A stretch of 64,000 nucleotides of DNA from Nitrospira sp. SG-bin1 (GTDB lineage Bacteria; Nitrospirota; Nitrospiria; Nitrospirales; Nitrospiraceae), in contig LVWS01000047.1 in the NCBI GenBank assembly GCA_002083365.1, forward strand, positions 1 to 64,000, in the 5' to 3' direction. Below are positions 17,634 through 26,134 of this stretch, piece by piece (positions within the stretch are counted from its first letter, which is position 1; the number at the start of each line of letters is the position of its first letter). The notes beneath the pieces are model-generated. The model was not told the DNA's origin. It was given only the letters and a program-made list of their open reading frames with translations, and ran no database searches. Made by a program: the position numbers and the translations under genes.

Positions 17634-18422
17634 CTAGACCCATTGCGTCAGGCCTTCGCCGTGGGCACGGCGATAGAGGAGTTCAAGCCCATGAAGGGTC
17701 AAGAACGGTTCAATATGTTGAATCGATCGCGCCTCCGGCGCGATCACGGTGGCTAATCCGCCCGTGGCGATCACATACGACGTGCGCCCCATTTCCCCTT
17801 CCATCCGCTGAACAAGCGTGTCCACCAGACCGGCATAACCGAAGATGAGCCCCGATTGAATACTGCCCGCCGTATCGATTCCAATGACGGTTTTTGGCCG
17901 GGCGAGTTCCACTTTGCTCAGCTTTGCCGCTCTGGTAAACAAGGCGTCCGCAGAAATGGCCAAGCCCGGTGCGATCACGCCTCCGAGATATTCTCCATCC
18001 CGACTGACTGCGCAAAATGTCGTCGCGGTGCCGAAGTCGACGATGATGAGATCGCGACGAAACTTCGCATAGGCCGCCGCCGCGTTCACGATACGGTCGC
18101 TCCCGATTTCCTTCGGGTTCAGGTATTTCAGGGTCAAGCCGGTATCCATGTCGGATGAGACGGTGAGGGGAATACAACCGAAGGACGTGTGAACCATCGA
18201 TTCGAAGGTTTCCGTGAGGGCCGGAACGACGCTGGAGATGATCGCACCGGTGATCCGTTCAGGGGCACGCCCGTCTCGAGCCATGAGACTTAGACAAAGA
18301 ACACCGTATTCATCGGCGGTGGTCTTGGGATCGGTCGCCAACCGCCAATGAGTCAACAGCGTGGATCCGTCAAAGATCCCGGCCACCACGTTGGTATTTC
18401 CGATGTCGATCGCGAGGAGCAT
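17634..18422 (-). CDS. coaX: Type III pantothenate kinase CoaX
   Basis: First step of coenzyme A synthesis from pantothenate, 262 residues. The ASKHA-fold phosphate-binding motif DIGNTNVVAG lies at the N-terminus, with IVDFGTATTF and YLGGVIAPGL further on, all typical of CoaX. It is last in the valS-nadC-birA-coaX line, 36 bases after birA. birA next to coaX is a common pairing. coaE, the last CoA step, lies elsewhere in the window at 51.6 kb. Confidence 0.95.
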   Translation of the reverse strand: MLLAIDIGNTNVVAGIFDGSTLLTHWRLATDPKTTADEYGVLCLSLMARDGRAPERITGAIISSVVPALTETFESMVHTSFGCIPLTVSSDMDTGLTLKYLNPKEIGSDRIVNAAAAYAKFRRDLIIVDFGTATTFCAVSRDGEYLGGVIAPGLAISADALFTRAAKLSKVELARPKTVIGIDTAGSIQSGLIFGYAGLVDTLVQRMEGEMGRTSYVIATGGLATVIAPEARSIQHIEPFLTLHGLELLYRRAHGEGLTQWV

Positions 18423-18458
18423 CGCACCATTCTACCCGGCTCGATGCGCTTTCGCTAC

Positions 18459-19298
18459 TCATCTCAGATGGACGACGTCGGCCGCACGGACATCGATGAG
18501 GGGCATCGGTTGTGAACGAGCGGGAGAAGGCAAGGCTCTCACTTGTAGCGCCCCGTCGACGGACAGCGCTTCCGCGATACCGACGATCGGTGGATTGTTC
18601 GTGAACTGGACGCGAACGTGACGCCGCAGCGTGGCACAGCGAGCCGTATAGGCCTGCCGCAGCCGGATCGGCCCGGCGGATCGAAGCTCGTCAAGACATT
18701 GTTCAAGTTCCAGAAGCAGTTGAGCAATGAGTCGATTGCGGTCGATCGTTCGTTGAGAGGCTTCCATCAGGGAGGCTGCGATCGGCTGCAATTCTTCCGG
18801 AAAAGAATCCGGCGGGACATTGACGTTGAGTCCGATTCCAATGACGACGACTGGGTCATTAGTCGTGACCAAGCTGCTCTCGCAGAGAATCCCGCCGACC
18901 TTCCGCTCACGGAAAAGCAAGTCGTTCGGCCATTTCAGCGAAAGGGACACGGCGGCCACCTGCTGAGTGGCTTGGGCCACGGCAAGGGCACTGACCAAGG
19001 GGACCCAGGACAGCCATTGAGAAAGGGAACGGGTGTGTCCCATCCCACGAACGATGACGGAGCAGTAGATGTTCAATCCCGATGGTGAGAACCACGTGCG
19101 TCCATGTCGGCCATAGCCGCCGGACTGGCTTTCAGCGACCACGACCGTGCCGTGTGGCGCGCCATTCTGAGCCAGCGACAAGGCCTCCTTGTTGGTCGAG
19201 GGGAGAACTTGATGAAGATACAAGGATTGCCCCAGAGAAGTGGTCGCAAGGGTGCTGCGAATACCGTCGAGGCTGAGTGGGGGAGAAGCGGCCATCAA
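18459..19298 (-). CDS. birA: Biotin-protein ligase BirA (monofunctional)
   Basis: Attaches biotin to the biotin-carrier domain of carboxylases, 279 residues. The biotinyl-AMP loop GGYGRHGRTWFSPSG and the substrate motif LKWPNDLL are present. The N-terminal helix-turn-helix of bifunctional BirA repressors is absent, so it is an enzyme only. The C-terminal SH3-like domain is present. It starts three bases after nadC in the same operon. Confidence 0.95.
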   Translation of the reverse strand: MMAASPPLSLDGIRSTLATTSLGQSLYLHQVLPSTNKEALSLAQNGAPHGTVVVAESQSGGYGRHGRTWFSPSGLNIYCSVIVRGMGHTRSLSQWLSWVPLVSALAVAQATQQVAAVSLSLKWPNDLLFRERKVGGILCESSLVTTNDPVVVIGIGLNVNVPPDSFPEELQPIAASLMEASQRTIDRNRLIAQLLLELEQCLDELRSAGPIRLRQAYTARCATLRRHVRVQFTNNPPIVGIAEALSVDGALQVRALPSPARSQPMPLIDVRAADVVHLR

Positions 19299-19301
19299 TA
19301 A

Positions 19302-20183
19302 TTATGAACGTCGGTGTCGCGATGAACGAGTCAAGGCCATGGCAAGGCTGATTGTTGCCGCCGGGGCGGAATGGGTGAGTGCTCCGATGGAGATGCGATC
19401 GGCCCCGGCTGCCGCCATGGCTCGGACGTTCTTCAACGTGATGCCGCCCGAGACTTCCACAAGGGTCCGCTTATTGATCAACGCCACCGCACGTCGAACC
19501 ATGTCCGGATCCATGTTGTCCAGGAGAATAACATCAGGCTTTCCCGAGAGCGCGTGTCGAACATCGGAGAGAGATTCCACTTCAACGATGATGGGTAACG
19601 CCTTGGGCCGACGCGCATGGGCGAGTCGGCAGGCCCTTTCAACCGGTCGTCGATTGCCTTGGAGGAGCGCCAGGTGGTTGTCCTTGATCAGAATGCCGTC
19701 ACTCAATGATTGACGGTGGTTCACCCCTCCGCCGAGAGACACGGCCCACTTTTGAAGCGCGCGCCAGCCCGGAAGCGTTTTCCTGGTATCCAGGATACGG
19801 ACAGGGTAGCCGCGCACGGCTTGACAGAACCGTTGCGTCAACGTGGCGATCCCGGAGAGGTGTTGGAGAAAGTTCAAAGCAACCCGCTCGGTCCGTAAGA
19901 TAGACCGCCCGTCGCCCTCGATAAGGAGGAGCGGGTCTCCATTCTTCGCGCGCTGGCCGTCGCGCTTGAGGACCGACAACCGTAGGGAAGGATCGATCAC
20001 AAGAAAGGTCTGAACCGCCGCGGCCATGCCTGCCACGACCAACGACTGTTGGGCGATGATCTCTGCCCGAGCCGGCACGGAAGAAGAGAAGATCGACGCG
20101 GTCGTGGCATCGCCCTGCGCCAAATCCTCTTCAAGTCCTTGGCGCACCGCACGGCGAATTTCTGCAGCGGGGAGCGTGGCCAT
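19302..20183 (-). CDS. nadC: Quinolinate phosphoribosyltransferase NadC
   Basis: Converts quinolinate and PRPP to nicotinate mononucleotide in de novo NAD synthesis, 293 residues. The motifs RILDTRKTLPGWR, GGGVNHR, LIKDNH and VILLDNM are intact. It lies three bases after valS and three before birA, so these genes are translated from one message. The window also encodes a sirtuin that would consume NAD, but the two are not adjacent. Confidence 0.95.
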   Translation of the reverse strand: MATLPAAEIRRAVRQGLEEDLAQGDATTASIFSSSVPARAEIIAQQSLVVAGMAAAVQTFLVIDPSLRLSVLKRDGQRAKNGDPLLLIEGDGRSILRTERVALNFLQHLSGIATLTQRFCQAVRGYPVRILDTRKTLPGWRALQKWAVSLGGGVNHRQSLSDGILIKDNHLALLQGNRRPVERACRLAHARRPKALPIIVEVESLSDVRHALSGKPDVILLDNMDPDMVRRAVALINKRTLVEVSGGITLKNVRAMAAAGADRISIGALTHSAPAATISLAMALTRSSRHRRS

Positions 20184-20186
20184 CGG

Positions 20187-22928
20187 TCAGGCTCCGAGCA
20201 TCACGCGGAGCTGCTGTTCGCTGTCGGCCAGCAAGGTTCGATCGCGGGAGAGCGTTCGCATCCGTTCCTGGTGCTCGGCAATCACTTCCGATGGAGCTCT
20301 CGACGCGAATTCGGAATTCTTTAATTTTCCGCCGATCCGTTGCAATTCCTTGTCGGTCTCCGTGAGTTGCTTCGCCAGGCGCTCAATCGCTTTGTTGAGA
20401 TCGACGTCATCGGCGACTGCGATACCGACCGTGAGGCCTTCCGTAATGAGTCGCAACAATCTTGTCGCCGGCCAATCGCGAGGCCGGCTTACTTCGGCGG
20501 TGCCACGGATGAGGGGGGCCAGGTGTCGGTGTAACTGGTGGAGCTGGTTCTGCTTATTCTGGTCGTCGTGCCCGACATGGAAGGGGATCTGCTGTCCCGG
20601 CGGATAATTCAGGAGGACACGACCGGTTCGGACGAGTCCCACTGTTCGTTCCAGCAACGCGAAGCGCTGTTCTACGTCAGGTGCCGTCCACATCTGATCA
20701 GGAATCGGGTAGCTTTGGACGACGATGCTCTCTCCCTGATGGGGGATCGTTTGCCAAATCTCTTCCGTGATGAACGGCATGAAGGGGTGCAGCAGCCGCA
20801 TCGTCGTTTCCAATGTCTCCGCGAGCGAGTGCCTTGTGCTTGCTGCGTCAGGGTGATCGGGTGTTTGTAAAACCGGTTTGATCAATTCAAGATACCAGTC
20901 GCAGTACTCGCGCCAAATGAACTGATAGAGGACGGTCGCCGCACGATCGAATCGGTATGAGTCCAACTCCGCCGTGACGGTGCGGATCGTGTCGGCAAGG
21001 CGACTCAAGATCCACCGATCAGGGAACGTTCGTTGTACCGGCGGGAGGGCGGTGCGTGGGCCGTCGAGATACATCAATGCGAACCGCGCGGCGTTCCAAA
21101 TCTTGTTGGCAAAATTGCGGTACCCCTCGATCCGTTCTTCAGCGAGCTTGATATCGCGGCCCGGCGAGGCCATGGAGGCCAGGGTGAACCGAAGGGCGTC
21201 GGTGCCGAATTGATCCATGACATGCAGCGGATCGATCACGTTGCCCTTTGATTTGCTCATCTTCTGGCCTTCCGCGTCGCGGACCAAGGCATGGATATAG
21301 ACGTCTTTGAAGGGGACATCCCCCATGAACTTGAGTCCCATCATGATCATGCGGGCCACCCAGAAGAACAGAATGTCGAGGCCTGTGACCAACGTGGAAG
21401 TCGGATAGTAGGTTTTGAGTTCCGGGGTCTGCTCCGGCCAGCCGAGCGTTGTGAACGGCCAGAGAGCGGAGGAGAACCAGGTATCGAGCACATCGGGATC
21501 GCGGAGTAGTTGTTGGCCGCTACAGGTCGGACAGTGAGCGGGAGTCGATTTGGAGACGATTGGGACGGCTCCTTGTAGGATCGTGGTGCGACCGTCCGTC
21601 GTGACGATCTGGCGGCTGTTGCATGCCAGACAGTACCAAGCGGGAATTTGATGACCCCACCAGATTTGCCGTGAGATACACCAATCCTTGATGTCGCGCA
21701 TCCAACCCAGATAGTTGTTGACCCAGCTTTCAGGAACAATTCGGATGCGTCGATCCTCCACCGCTTTGATTGCCGGCTCGGCCAGCGGCTTGATGCTCAC
21801 AAACCATTGCGGCGAGAGATACGGCTCCACGACGGTCTTGCAGCGGTAGCATTTCCCCACGGCCATCTTATGGTCTTCGGTTTTTTCAAGGAGTCCCTGC
21901 TCATGCAGGAGTGTTTCAACTTTGGGGCGTGCTTTGAGGACTGGGAGGCCGCGAAGCATCTCAAAGATCGATGACTCAACCGCCGCCTGTTGCATGCCAG
22001 CGGCGTCGAGCAACGCGGCATGATCCAGCACGGCAAGCCGAGGAAGTCCGTGCCGCTCTCCCGCTTCATAGTCGTTGAAGTCGTGTGCCGGCGTGATCTT
22101 GACGGCACCGGTTCCGAATTCCAGATCGACCAGGATCCGGTCTCCTACGATGGGAATTTCACGTGTCGTCAGCGGCAGGCGGACCTTCTTGCCGATCAGA
22201 TGGCGGTAGCGGGGATCGTCCGGATGCACGGCGACGGCCGTGTCGCCCAGCATCGTTTCAGGCCGGGTCGTGGCTACGATCAAACCGTTATTCGGATCGT
22301 CCGCCAACGGATAGCGGAGGTGATAGAGTTTGCCTTTTACCTCCTCATGCTCCACTTCGATGTCGGAGAGGGCCGTCAAGCAGCGTGGACACCAATTGAT
22401 GAGCCGCTCGCCTCGGTAGATCAACCCGTCTTCATACAGACGCACGAAGACCTCGATGACGGCCTTGGACAAGCCCTCGTCCATCGTGAATCGCAAACGC
22501 TCCCAGTCGCAGGATTCACCGAGCTGCTTCTGTTGGTTGACGATCGTGTTGCCCGACGTCGCTTTCCATTGCCAGACCCGCTCGACGAACCGCTCTCGTC
22601 CCAGCGACTCCCGCGACAGACCTTCGGCCATGAGCTGCTTCTCCACGACGTTCTGCGTGGCAATGCCGGCATGGTCGGTTCCGGGGAGCCAGAGGGTATT
22701 ACGCCCCTGCATACGCCGCCACCGGATCAGAATGTCTTGGAGTGAATGGTTGAGCGCGTGGCCGACATGGAGCGAGCCTGTCACGTTCGGCGGCGGAATG
22801 ACAATACTATAGGGCTGGCCCGGCCGTTCTGGTGAGGCGTGAAAGTATCCGCGCGCGAGCCAGTCATGCGACCATCGAGTTTCGACGGCTTTCGGATCAT
22901 AGGCTTTGTCGAGTTGAGATGGAGTCAT
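20187..22928 (-). CDS. valS: Valyl-tRNA synthetase
   Basis: Class I aminoacyl-tRNA synthetase of 913 residues from the chosen start. The HIGH-type motif appears in PPPNVTGSLHVGHAL and the KMSKS loop as KMSKSKGNVIDP. An editing domain lies between them, followed by an anticodon-binding domain and a C-terminal coiled coil (QLTETDKELQRI). An in-frame ATG ten codons upstream (22958) is possible. I prefer 22928 because MTPSQLDKAYDPKAVE matches the usual family start, although neither has a good ribosome site. It heads the valS-nadC-birA-coaX line. No T-box is visible upstream. Confidence 0.95.
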   Translation of the reverse strand: MTPSQLDKAYDPKAVETRWSHDWLARGYFHASPERPGQPYSIVIPPPNVTGSLHVGHALNHSLQDILIRWRRMQGRNTLWLPGTDHAGIATQNVVEKQLMAEGLSRESLGRERFVERVWQWKATSGNTIVNQQKQLGESCDWERLRFTMDEGLSKAVIEVFVRLYEDGLIYRGERLINWCPRCLTALSDIEVEHEEVKGKLYHLRYPLADDPNNGLIVATTRPETMLGDTAVAVHPDDPRYRHLIGKKVRLPLTTREIPIVGDRILVDLEFGTGAVKITPAHDFNDYEAGERHGLPRLAVLDHAALLDAAGMQQAAVESSIFEMLRGLPVLKARPKVETLLHEQGLLEKTEDHKMAVGKCYRCKTVVEPYLSPQWFVSIKPLAEPAIKAVEDRRIRIVPESWVNNYLGWMRDIKDWCISRQIWWGHQIPAWYCLACNSRQIVTTDGRTTILQGAVPIVSKSTPAHCPTCSGQQLLRDPDVLDTWFSSALWPFTTLGWPEQTPELKTYYPTSTLVTGLDILFFWVARMIMMGLKFMGDVPFKDVYIHALVRDAEGQKMSKSKGNVIDPLHVMDQFGTDALRFTLASMASPGRDIKLAEERIEGYRNFANKIWNAARFALMYLDGPRTALPPVQRTFPDRWILSRLADTIRTVTAELDSYRFDRAATVLYQFIWREYCDWYLELIKPVLQTPDHPDAASTRHSLAETLETTMRLLHPFMPFITEEIWQTIPHQGESIVVQSYPIPDQMWTAPDVEQRFALLERTVGLVRTGRVLLNYPPGQQIPFHVGHDDQNKQNQLHQLHRHLAPLIRGTAEVSRPRDWPATRLLRLITEGLTVGIAVADDVDLNKAIERLAKQLTETDKELQRIGGKLKNSEFASRAPSEVIAEHQERMRTLSRDRTLLADSEQQLRVMLGA

Positions 22929-23139
22929 GACATCACGTCCAAAAAGTAAGGCAGGCATCTTAGCATGTCTAGGCCACGTTATTCATGAGTGCTTCTACTT
23001 CAACCGCCGATCCATCGTTGCGCAATTCGCTGGCGTCTGCAGTTTTGACTGGACTCATGATGGAGCCGCAGGCCTTGCCCGGCCTCTGTGCGACTCGTCA
23101 TGGATGATGTTGTTCAGGAAACTGGTGGGCAGTCTCCGC

Positions 23140-23168
23140 TTGTGGCGCTATGAGGCATGTGCTATACA
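23140..23168 (+). promoter_or_regulatory. Candidate promoter of the 37-residue basic protein
   Basis: TTGTGG (23140-23145), a 17-base spacer, then TATACA (23163-23168) lie about 40 bases before the ATG at 23210. Confidence 0.45.
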
Positions 23169-23209
23169 GTCGCCCACAGAGTCTTTACACACATCGCCGT
23201 AGGAGGATC

Positions 23210-23323
23210 ATGGCACGAGGTCGCGAGAAGGATCGGAAAACGCGCAAGAAACACCGGAAGAATGTCAAGCGGGTGAAAGCCTTGGCCAAGGCTCGACGAG
23301 GCAAGCGAGGCAAGAAAAGTTAG
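23210..23323 (+). CDS. 37-residue extremely basic protein
   Basis: A tiny gene with an excellent ribosome site (GGAGGATC then ATG) and a promoter-like sequence upstream. The product starts MARGREKDRKTRKKHRK, and 20 of its 37 residues are Lys or Arg, with no acidic patch or hydrophobic core. Such peptides are usually RNA-binding, for example small ribosomal proteins of the Thx type, but I do not recognise a specific family. Its stop codon interlocks with that of the convergent receiver gene in the four bases TTAG. The pattern is too regular for chance coding in a spacer. Confidence 0.75.
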   Translation: MARGREKDRKTRKKHRKNVKRVKALAKARRGKRGKKS

Positions 23324-24462
23324 GCTTGAGAGGAATGTGATGCTTCTTCAGTCTCGACCAGCCGTCTCAGTTCGGCCTTGATGTGCTGCTCGGCCACGTC
23401 AGGCACGATTCGCTGAACGGCCTGTTCGACGGTATGTCCAACTGTGGCTCTCACCAGGTCATCGGCCAGCAGTGGGGCCTGCTTCAGCACCGCCCGCTGA
23501 AGCTCATCCTTGATCAGTTGATCGACCGCTCCCACCTGTTCCCGCACGGCTGCGGGCAAGTATTGATGGATTCCCGATTCGACCTGATCCTTCACCAGTC
23601 GATCGACATTCGACTCGATGGATGTTTTGGCCACGTCGGTTACGGTTTGCCGGATGAGAGACTCGCTCGCCTCGAGTTCTTTCCTGATGAGAGCGGGCAA
23701 TGCCTGAGAGACCAGCGGGTGAATGATCGTTGTGAGGTATTCCTGGGAGAGAATGTTCCCGAGTTGTGCTTGTAATTCTTTCTGAACGATTGATCGGACA
23801 TGGGTTGCCAGTTTTTCATCGATTACGCGAGGGAGCAGCTCGGCAAGGCTCTGTTCGCTTCGCTTGATCATCGATTGCAAAAGTTGATCGAAGAGCCCCT
23901 TCATGGCATCTTCGGGTGCCGCTGGAGGGACTGGTTGTGTTCCTGACGCACTGGACGAACTGCCGGGCTGGTTCATGGGCTCCTCATGGCCGTCGCGATC
24001 CGACAGGTGGTTCAGGACCTCATCGTCATCGGAGTCGGTTGACGTCGAACTCGGTGGCCAGGCTCGCCGTTTGAAACCCGTGCCGTTCGTCGCAGGTTTC
24101 TGTTGGAGAGACTTAATGACCTCCAAAAGCTCTTCGGATTGAAACGGTTTCTTCAGGAATGCTTTGACGCCGAGCGTCCTGAGGTGATTTTCATCCGGAT
24201 GATCAGCCGGGTTCACCAATGAAATAAGATAGGTTTCCGTCAGATTGTCCAGCTTGTTGATTTCCTTGCAAAACCCGGAAAAGGTCATGTTATCTAGATG
24301 GTAGTCCGCGATGATCAGCAATGGTGAATTCTGTCGAGCGGCCTCAAGGGCGGCCGGCCCGTCCTGGAATCCGACGACCTCAAACCCTTCCGAGGTTGAG
24401 ATTTGTTCCACCATTCGTCTTACCGCCGGGCTGCTGTCCACTACAAAAATCGGCGAAGCCAT
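23320..24462 (-). CDS. Response-regulator receiver with long amphipathic helical tail
   Basis: A 380-residue protein from the chosen start. The receiver domain occupies about 1-125, with the phospho-acceptor Asp in LLIIADYHLDN and the conserved Lys in FLKKPFQ. A Ser/Pro/Gly-rich linker follows (about 125-190). The remaining about 190 residues are predicted helix in repeats, each opening with an LP or AP turn (LLPRVIDEKL, ALPALIRKEL, YLPAAVREQV, IVPDVAEQHI) and rich in alternating charges. This suggests a scaffold or polar-localisation tail rather than DNA-binding output. The ATG at 24462 (MASPIFVVDS) has GGGAGC upstream and is preferred to the longer frame at 24504. The cognate kinase is unknown. 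Confidence 0.85.
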   Translation of the reverse strand: MASPIFVVDSSPAVRRMVEQISTSEGFEVVGFQDGPAALEAARQNSPLLIIADYHLDNMTFSGFCKEINKLDNLTETYLISLVNPADHPDENHLRTLGVKAFLKKPFQSEELLEVIKSLQQKPATNGTGFKRRAWPPSSTSTDSDDDEVLNHLSDRDGHEEPMNQPGSSSSASGTQPVPPAAPEDAMKGLFDQLLQSMIKRSEQSLAELLPRVIDEKLATHVRSIVQKELQAQLGNILSQEYLTTIIHPLVSQALPALIRKELEASESLIRQTVTDVAKTSIESNVDRLVKDQVESGIHQYLPAAVREQVGAVDQLIKDELQRAVLKQAPLLADDLVRATVGHTVEQAVQRIVPDVAEQHIKAELRRLVETEEASHSSQA

Positions 24463-24604
24463 GAACAATGCTCCCTGCCTTTTGAGTTTCTTCGAAGCTA
24501 GCAAGGGGGGTATCCTTTGTCAAGAAAACCATCGATAGGTGATTGGATTCACAATGTATTTCGGCACGCCGCTATTTGACGAATGAGATCATGGGAGACC
24601 CATC

Positions 24605-25330
24605 ATGAGTTCGCCGATACGAGTGGTGTTTTTCGACGCCGCCGATACCCTGTTTCGCGTGCACGGGTCCGTCGCGGAGATCTATCTCCGACATGCGGTG
24701 GAATTCGGCTTTGCGCAGAAACCGGACTCCTTAGCGGCGATCAAACACGCGTTCGGTCGAGCGTTCCGCGAAGCTCCTCCGCCGGTGTTCGCGGCCACTG
24801 AACCGGTACGAATCAAACAGAGTGAACGCCTGTGGTGGTTCGATATCGTTCATCACGTCTTTTATCGTGTGGGCATGTTCGAGCGATTCGACGAGTTTTT
24901 CGATCACGTGTTCCGTGTGTTCGAAGAACCTCGATCCTGGCGCCTATTTCCTGAAACGGTCGCTACCCTGACTCGACTGAAGACACAAGGCCTGGAATTG
25001 GGCATTATCTCCAATTTCGATTCCCGTCTCTTTACAGTCATGCGCGGACTCGGGATTGCCGACGTGTTTGATACGGTGACCATCTCGAGCGTGGCCCAGG
25101 CGGCAAAACCCGCTCCCCAGATCTTTCACATCGCGCTGGAAAAGCACGCCGTCGATCCGGAAGAAGCCTTGCACATCGGTGATAGTCTGCGAGACGACCT
25201 GGAGGGTGCGATGAAAGTCGGGATTCACGCCGCCCTCTTGGACCGTGACGGGAAACACTCCGGCGGAGACATGCGGACCATCAAAAGCTTGGAGGAGGTG
25301 TCCCCGCTGCTAGCACTGCTAGAGAAGTAA
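24605..25330 (+). CDS. HAD-superfamily (subfamily IA, REG-2-like) hydrolase
   Basis: A 241-residue haloacid-dehalogenase-fold protein. Motif I is FFDAADTLF, motif II is ISNFDSR, the motif III Lys lies in AKPAPQIF, and motif IV is HIGDSLRDDLEGA. Subfamily IA enzymes usually have DxDxT in motif I with the second Asp as acid/base. Here that position is Ala, as in the REG-2/HDHD3-like branch, so classic phosphatase activity is doubtful. GGGAG lies seven bases before the ATG. Its 3' end overlaps the convergent sirtuin gene by 12 bases. Confidence 0.85.
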   Translation: MSSPIRVVFFDAADTLFRVHGSVAEIYLRHAVEFGFAQKPDSLAAIKHAFGRAFREAPPPVFAATEPVRIKQSERLWWFDIVHHVFYRVGMFERFDEFFDHVFRVFEEPRSWRLFPETVATLTRLKTQGLELGIISNFDSRLFTVMRGLGIADVFDTVTISSVAQAAKPAPQIFHIALEKHAVDPEEALHIGDSLRDDLEGAMKVGIHAALLDRDGKHSGGDMRTIKSLEEVSPLLALLEK

Positions 25331-26044
25331 CGGCACGACATCTTTTGCCCGGCCCCGCAGTGAGATGTCGACCAACGCCGACTGTGGGGTGGGATCGAGA
25401 TTGATTTCAACGACGAAAGCGCCGGCTTCTTTGGCCAAGGAAGCGAAGCTCGCAGCTGGATAGACGAGACCGGACGTGCCGATGACGAGCAGCAGATCGC
25501 AGCTCTTCAGCGCCTCGGTGCATTGATCCAGATCGGTGGTACACAAAGATTCTCCGAACCAGACGATATGGGGCCGGAGCAGGGACCCGCAACGGGAACA
25601 GGAAGGCAGGATGGAAATCGGCACGTCACGGTTGTCTTCCACCATGCTACAGCCGATGCAGCGCACTTTCCAAATGTTGCCGTGAATCTCGGAAAGCTTC
25701 TCTGAGCCGGCGTCTCGATGCAGTCCGTCCACGTTCTGTGTGATCAACCAAAAGCTCTCACTGCGGTGTTCCAGTTCGACGAGGGCCTTATGAGCATCGT
25801 TCGGCTGTTTGGTGGCGATCAACTCGCGCCGCCAGTTGTACCACTCCCATACGAGACGAGGATTCCGTTCGAATGCTTCGGGCGTCGCCAGGTCCTCCGC
25901 GCGAAAGTTCCTCCACAATCCGTCCGCTCCGCGAAACGTCGGTACACCGCTGTCGGCCGAGATCCCGGCGCCAGTGAGCACGGTCATGCTCCGGGCGTCG
26001 GCGAGTTGTTGTCGCACAATACCCACATCGGATCCGGGGGCCAT
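25319..26044 (-). CDS. cobB: Sirtuin NAD-dependent protein deacylase (CobB type)
   Basis: Removes acyl groups from lysines using NAD, 241 residues. It shows the NAD-binding motif TGAGISADSGVPTFRG, the catalytic TQNVDGLH with HGN, two CxxC pairs binding zinc (CIGC and CSRC), and GTSGLVYPA. The YxxR pair in WYNWRREL is the class III feature that favours succinyl- or malonyl-lysine. The ribosome site GGGAAC is acceptable. It faces the PanE-like gene divergently across a 90-base gap. Confidence 0.95.
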   Translation of the reverse strand: MAPGSDVGIVRQQLADARSMTVLTGAGISADSGVPTFRGADGLWRNFRAEDLATPEAFERNPRLVWEWYNWRRELIATKQPNDAHKALVELEHRSESFWLITQNVDGLHRDAGSEKLSEIHGNIWKVRCIGCSMVEDNRDVPISILPSCSRCGSLLRPHIVWFGESLCTTDLDQCTEALKSCDLLLVIGTSGLVYPAASFASLAKEAGAFVVEINLDPTPQSALVDISLRGRAKDVVPLLL

Positions 26045-26134
26045 CGAGTTCCCATTTTCCGTCGGTTAGGCTGCGTCGCCTCGCAACGGCATGCTATAGT
26101 ACGGCCGTTTGTCACGCAACCCGGGGATGAACGC

